Shown here: positions 4,961 through 6,403 of the stretch, one piece after another
How the letters are laid out: each line of letters opens with the position of its first letter
How positions within the stretch are numbered: position 1 is the stretch's first letter
From: an uncultured bacterium
GTDB taxonomy: Bacteria; Bacillota_A; Clostridia; Lachnospirales; Lachnospiraceae
Length of the DNA stretch: 6,403 nucleotides
NCBI GenBank assembly: GCA_905215045.1
Contig: CAJMOO010000101.1
Coordinates: 1-6,403 of the forward strand
Direction of reading: 5' to 3'
The notes under the pieces: model-generated
Seen by the model: the letters and a program-made list of their open reading frames with translations, nothing else
Told to the model about the DNA's origin: nothing
The model's database searches: none
Position numbers and translations under genes: made by a program

Positions 4961-6112
4961 ATGGTTGAATTAAAGAAAGAGTTACCAGAGATTTTTGAGG
5001 AATTTGCAGAACAGAGAAAGAATTCCTTTCTCGCGATCAAGGAGGTTAAAGAAAAAGAAATACCTGTTGTCGGTGTATTTTGTACCTATCTTCCAAGAGA
5101 GATTCCAAATGCCATGGGTGCAGCAGTTGTCGGATTATGTTCCGTATCAGATGAAACAATCCCAGATGCAGAAAAAGATCTGCCAAGAAACCTATGTCCA
5201 TTGATCAAATCAAGTTATGGATTTGCCAAAACAGATAAATGTCCATTCTTCTATTTTTCAGATTTGGTTGTAGGAGAAACAACATGCGATGGAAAGAAAA
5301 AAATGTACGAAATGCTTGCTGATTTTAAACCAGTTCATGTCGTAGAACTTCCAAACTGTCAGACAGAAGATGGAATCCAGTTATATAAGAAAGAATTACT
5401 TCGTTTCAAGAAAGTTCTAGAAGATAAATTTGAGACAACGATCACAGATGAGGCAGTTCTTCATCAGATCAAATTAAGAAATGGAATCAATAAAGCATTA
5501 AGACGTCTTCAATATGTAATGGCAAATGATCCTGCACCAGTCAATGGATTAGATGTGATCAATACTGTTTATGGAAGTGGTTTTGACATTAACACAGAAG
5601 GTCTTGAAGACAGAATCAATGCGGTAACAGATAAAATTGAAAAAGAATATACAGAAGGAAAAAATATAGGGAAAAAACCAAGGATCCTTGTAACCGGATC
5701 TCCATCTGGCGGTGCGGCCTTGAAAGTCATTCGTGCAATTGAGGATAATGGTGGAGTTGTCGTATGTTTTGAAAACTGTACTGGAATGAAACCGTTAGCA
5801 ATGGTAGATGAAGAGAATCCAGATGTATATGATGCACTCGCAAGAAAATATTTAAACATTGGATGTTCTTGTATGTCTCCAAATAAGAATCGTCTGGATC
5901 TTTTGGATGAGCTGATCGATGATTTTCAGGTAGATGGTGTCGTAGATCTTGTTCTTCAGGCGTGTCATACATATAATGTGGAAACCGCACTTATCAAGAA
6001 ATTAGTGAAAGACAAAAAAGGAATCCCGTACACAGTGGTTGAGACAGATTATTCACAGGCAGATATTGAACAGATCAATACGAGAATGGCAGCTTTTATT
6101 GAGATGCTGTAA
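4961..6112 (+). CDS. yjiM: Double-cubane cluster protein (DCCP/YjiM), 2-hydroxyacyl-CoA dehydratase-related
   Basis: A 383-residue member of the HgdB/FldC-related family. It resembles E. coli YjiM and the double-cubane cluster protein of Carboxydothermus, which with its ATPase reduces small molecules such as acetylene in vitro. The N-terminal half has GVFCTYLPREI (38-48), DLPRNLCPLIKSSYGFA (73-89), KCPFFYFSDLVVGETTCDGK (93-112). The C-terminal half has CFENC (269-273), GCSCM (301-305) and QACHTY (333-338). Candidate cluster ligands are among Cys41, 79, 94, 109, 302, 304 and 335; the exact set needs alignment. True 2-hydroxyacyl-CoA dehydratases are two-subunit enzymes, and no second subunit is present here, which favours the homodimeric DCCP type. 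ATG 4961 follows AGGAGG (4946-4951) by 9 bases. The natural substrate is unknown. Confidence 0.88.
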   Translation: MVELKKELPEIFEEFAEQRKNSFLAIKEVKEKEIPVVGVFCTYLPREIPNAMGAAVVGLCSVSDETIPDAEKDLPRNLCPLIKSSYGFAKTDKCPFFYFSDLVVGETTCDGKKKMYEMLADFKPVHVVELPNCQTEDGIQLYKKELLRFKKVLEDKFETTITDEAVLHQIKLRNGINKALRRLQYVMANDPAPVNGLDVINTVYGSGFDINTEGLEDRINAVTDKIEKEYTEGKNIGKKPRILVTGSPSGGAALKVIRAIEDNGGVVVCFENCTGMKPLAMVDEENPDVYDALARKYLNIGCSCMSPNKNRLDLLDELIDDFQVDGVVDLVLQACHTYNVETALIKKLVKDKKGIPYTVVETDYSQADIEQINTRMAAFIEML

Positions 6113-6165
6113 GTACAAAATTTGGTAATCACTGTCCAAAACGTATTACATCTATTATGGAGGTG

Positions 6166-6178
6166 TTTAACTGTTAAA
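6166..6178. repeat. Short palindrome near the IS607 left end
   Basis: TTTAACTGTTAAA is a perfect six-base inverted repeat around one central base, 45 bases upstream of the tnpA start. Its position near the presumed element end makes it a candidate binding site for the MerR-like domain of TnpA. It could also be chance in AT-rich DNA. Confidence 0.35.
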
Positions 6179-6222
6179 ATAATCTTATAATAAATTATAA
6201 ATATTATATGGAGAATTTGTTT

Positions 6223-6403
6223 ATGAGTAAATATTATTCTATCAATAAATTTTCAAAAATATTAGGTGTATCGGCTCAAACATTAAGGAATTGGGATAAA
6301 AAGGGTAAACTTCATCCACATCACACTTCCAGTAATGGATATAGATATTATTCGCATGAGCAATTAAATCAAGTTATGAATGTAAAACCTAATTTAGATA
6401 GAA
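6223..6403 (+). CDS. tnpA: IS607-family serine recombinase TnpA, N-terminal part (cut by window end)
   Basis: Sixty codons are visible before the right edge. They encode a MerR-type winged-helix DNA-binding domain: YYSINKFSKILGVSAQTLRNW (helix-turn-helix), then WDKKGKLHPHHTSSNGYRYYS (wing) and EQLNQVM. The combination of RNWDKKGKL and HTSSNGYRYYS is characteristic of IS607 TnpA, in which this domain precedes a serine-resolvase catalytic domain. That catalytic domain is not visible here. The start follows GGAG (6210-6213) at 9 bases. A free-standing MerR regulator is the alternative, but the wing sequence fits TnpA better. Codon use is clearly more AT-rich than in the upstream genes, consistent with a mobile origin. 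Confidence 0.85.
   Translation, partial: MSKYYSINKFSKILGVSAQTLRNWDKKGKLHPHHTSSNGYRYYSHEQLNQVMNVKPNLDR

Larger units (their letters stand above)
6160..6403 (+). mobile_element. Left end of an IS607-family insertion sequence (partial)
   Basis: The TnpA start at 6223 marks an IS607-family element entering from the right edge. The exact left boundary is not determinable, because these elements lack terminal inverted repeats and target duplications. Base 6160 is a guess based on a GG dinucleotide at 6159-6160 and the sharp rise in A+T after it. The segment 6113-6222 holds no recognisable gene or convincing terminator. The rest of tnpA, any tnpB and the right-end guide RNA would lie beyond the window. 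Confidence 0.6.

Noticed and set aside
6121..6149. Weak hairpins TTTGG/CCAAA and GTAAT/ATTAC after the DCCP gene as a terminator
   Set aside because: Stems are only five A/T-rich pairs with long loops and no following T-run.
1..6403. CRISPR array, tRNA or rRNA genes
   Set aside because: No regularly spaced repeats, no cloverleaf-like sequence and no rRNA-like conserved stretches were seen on either strand.

Overview
The window looks like chromosome from a low-GC anaerobic Firmicute, most likely a gut clostridium of the Lachnospiraceae type. Evidence: AT-rich intergenic DNA, strong AGGAGG ribosome sites, TTG and GTG starts, oxygen-sensitive iron-sulfur enzymes, CoA-based fermentation enzymes and a ZTP riboswitch. 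Genus cannot be fixed from the sequence alone.

Layout. (1) Bases 1-210 hold a minus-strand promoter and a ZTP-type riboswitch with an intrinsic terminator. It reads leftwards into a gene that starts beyond the left edge. (2) A divergent plus-strand promoter, overlapped by an imperfect Rex-like inverted repeat, drives a three-gene operon. This encodes a crotonase-fold protein lacking both hydratase glutamates (probably an enoyl-CoA isomerase) and the alpha and beta subunits of a type I CoA-transferase. (3) A bidirectional terminator at about 2526-2573 separates this operon from a convergent NCS2 purine (xanthine/urate type) permease on the minus strand. (4) About 190 bases between 3976 and 4166 hold divergent promoters for the permease and for a second plus-strand operon. 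(5) That operon has two genes: a [4Fe-4S] ATPase activator (HgdC/BadF/YjiL family) and a 383-residue double-cubane-cluster protein (DCCP/YjiM family, related to 2-hydroxyacyl-CoA dehydratases). (6) The right edge carries the start of an IS607-family element: the MerR-like DNA-binding domain of its serine recombinase TnpA, cut off by the window end.

How the genes fit together. The first operon probably activates a carboxylic acid as its CoA ester (CoA-transferase) and shifts a double bond (isomerase); the substrate is unknown. The second operon encodes a reductase/catalyst pair that uses ATP to push electrons to very low potential at an [8Fe] double cubane; its natural substrate is also unknown. 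The permease imports purines, and the ZTP riboswitch at the left edge senses purine/one-carbon status, so purine metabolism appears on both sides of the CoA operon. The most interesting item is the stand-alone activator/DCCP operon. Next are the noncanonical crotonase/CoA-transferase operon with its possible redox operator, and the well-resolved ZTP riboswitch.
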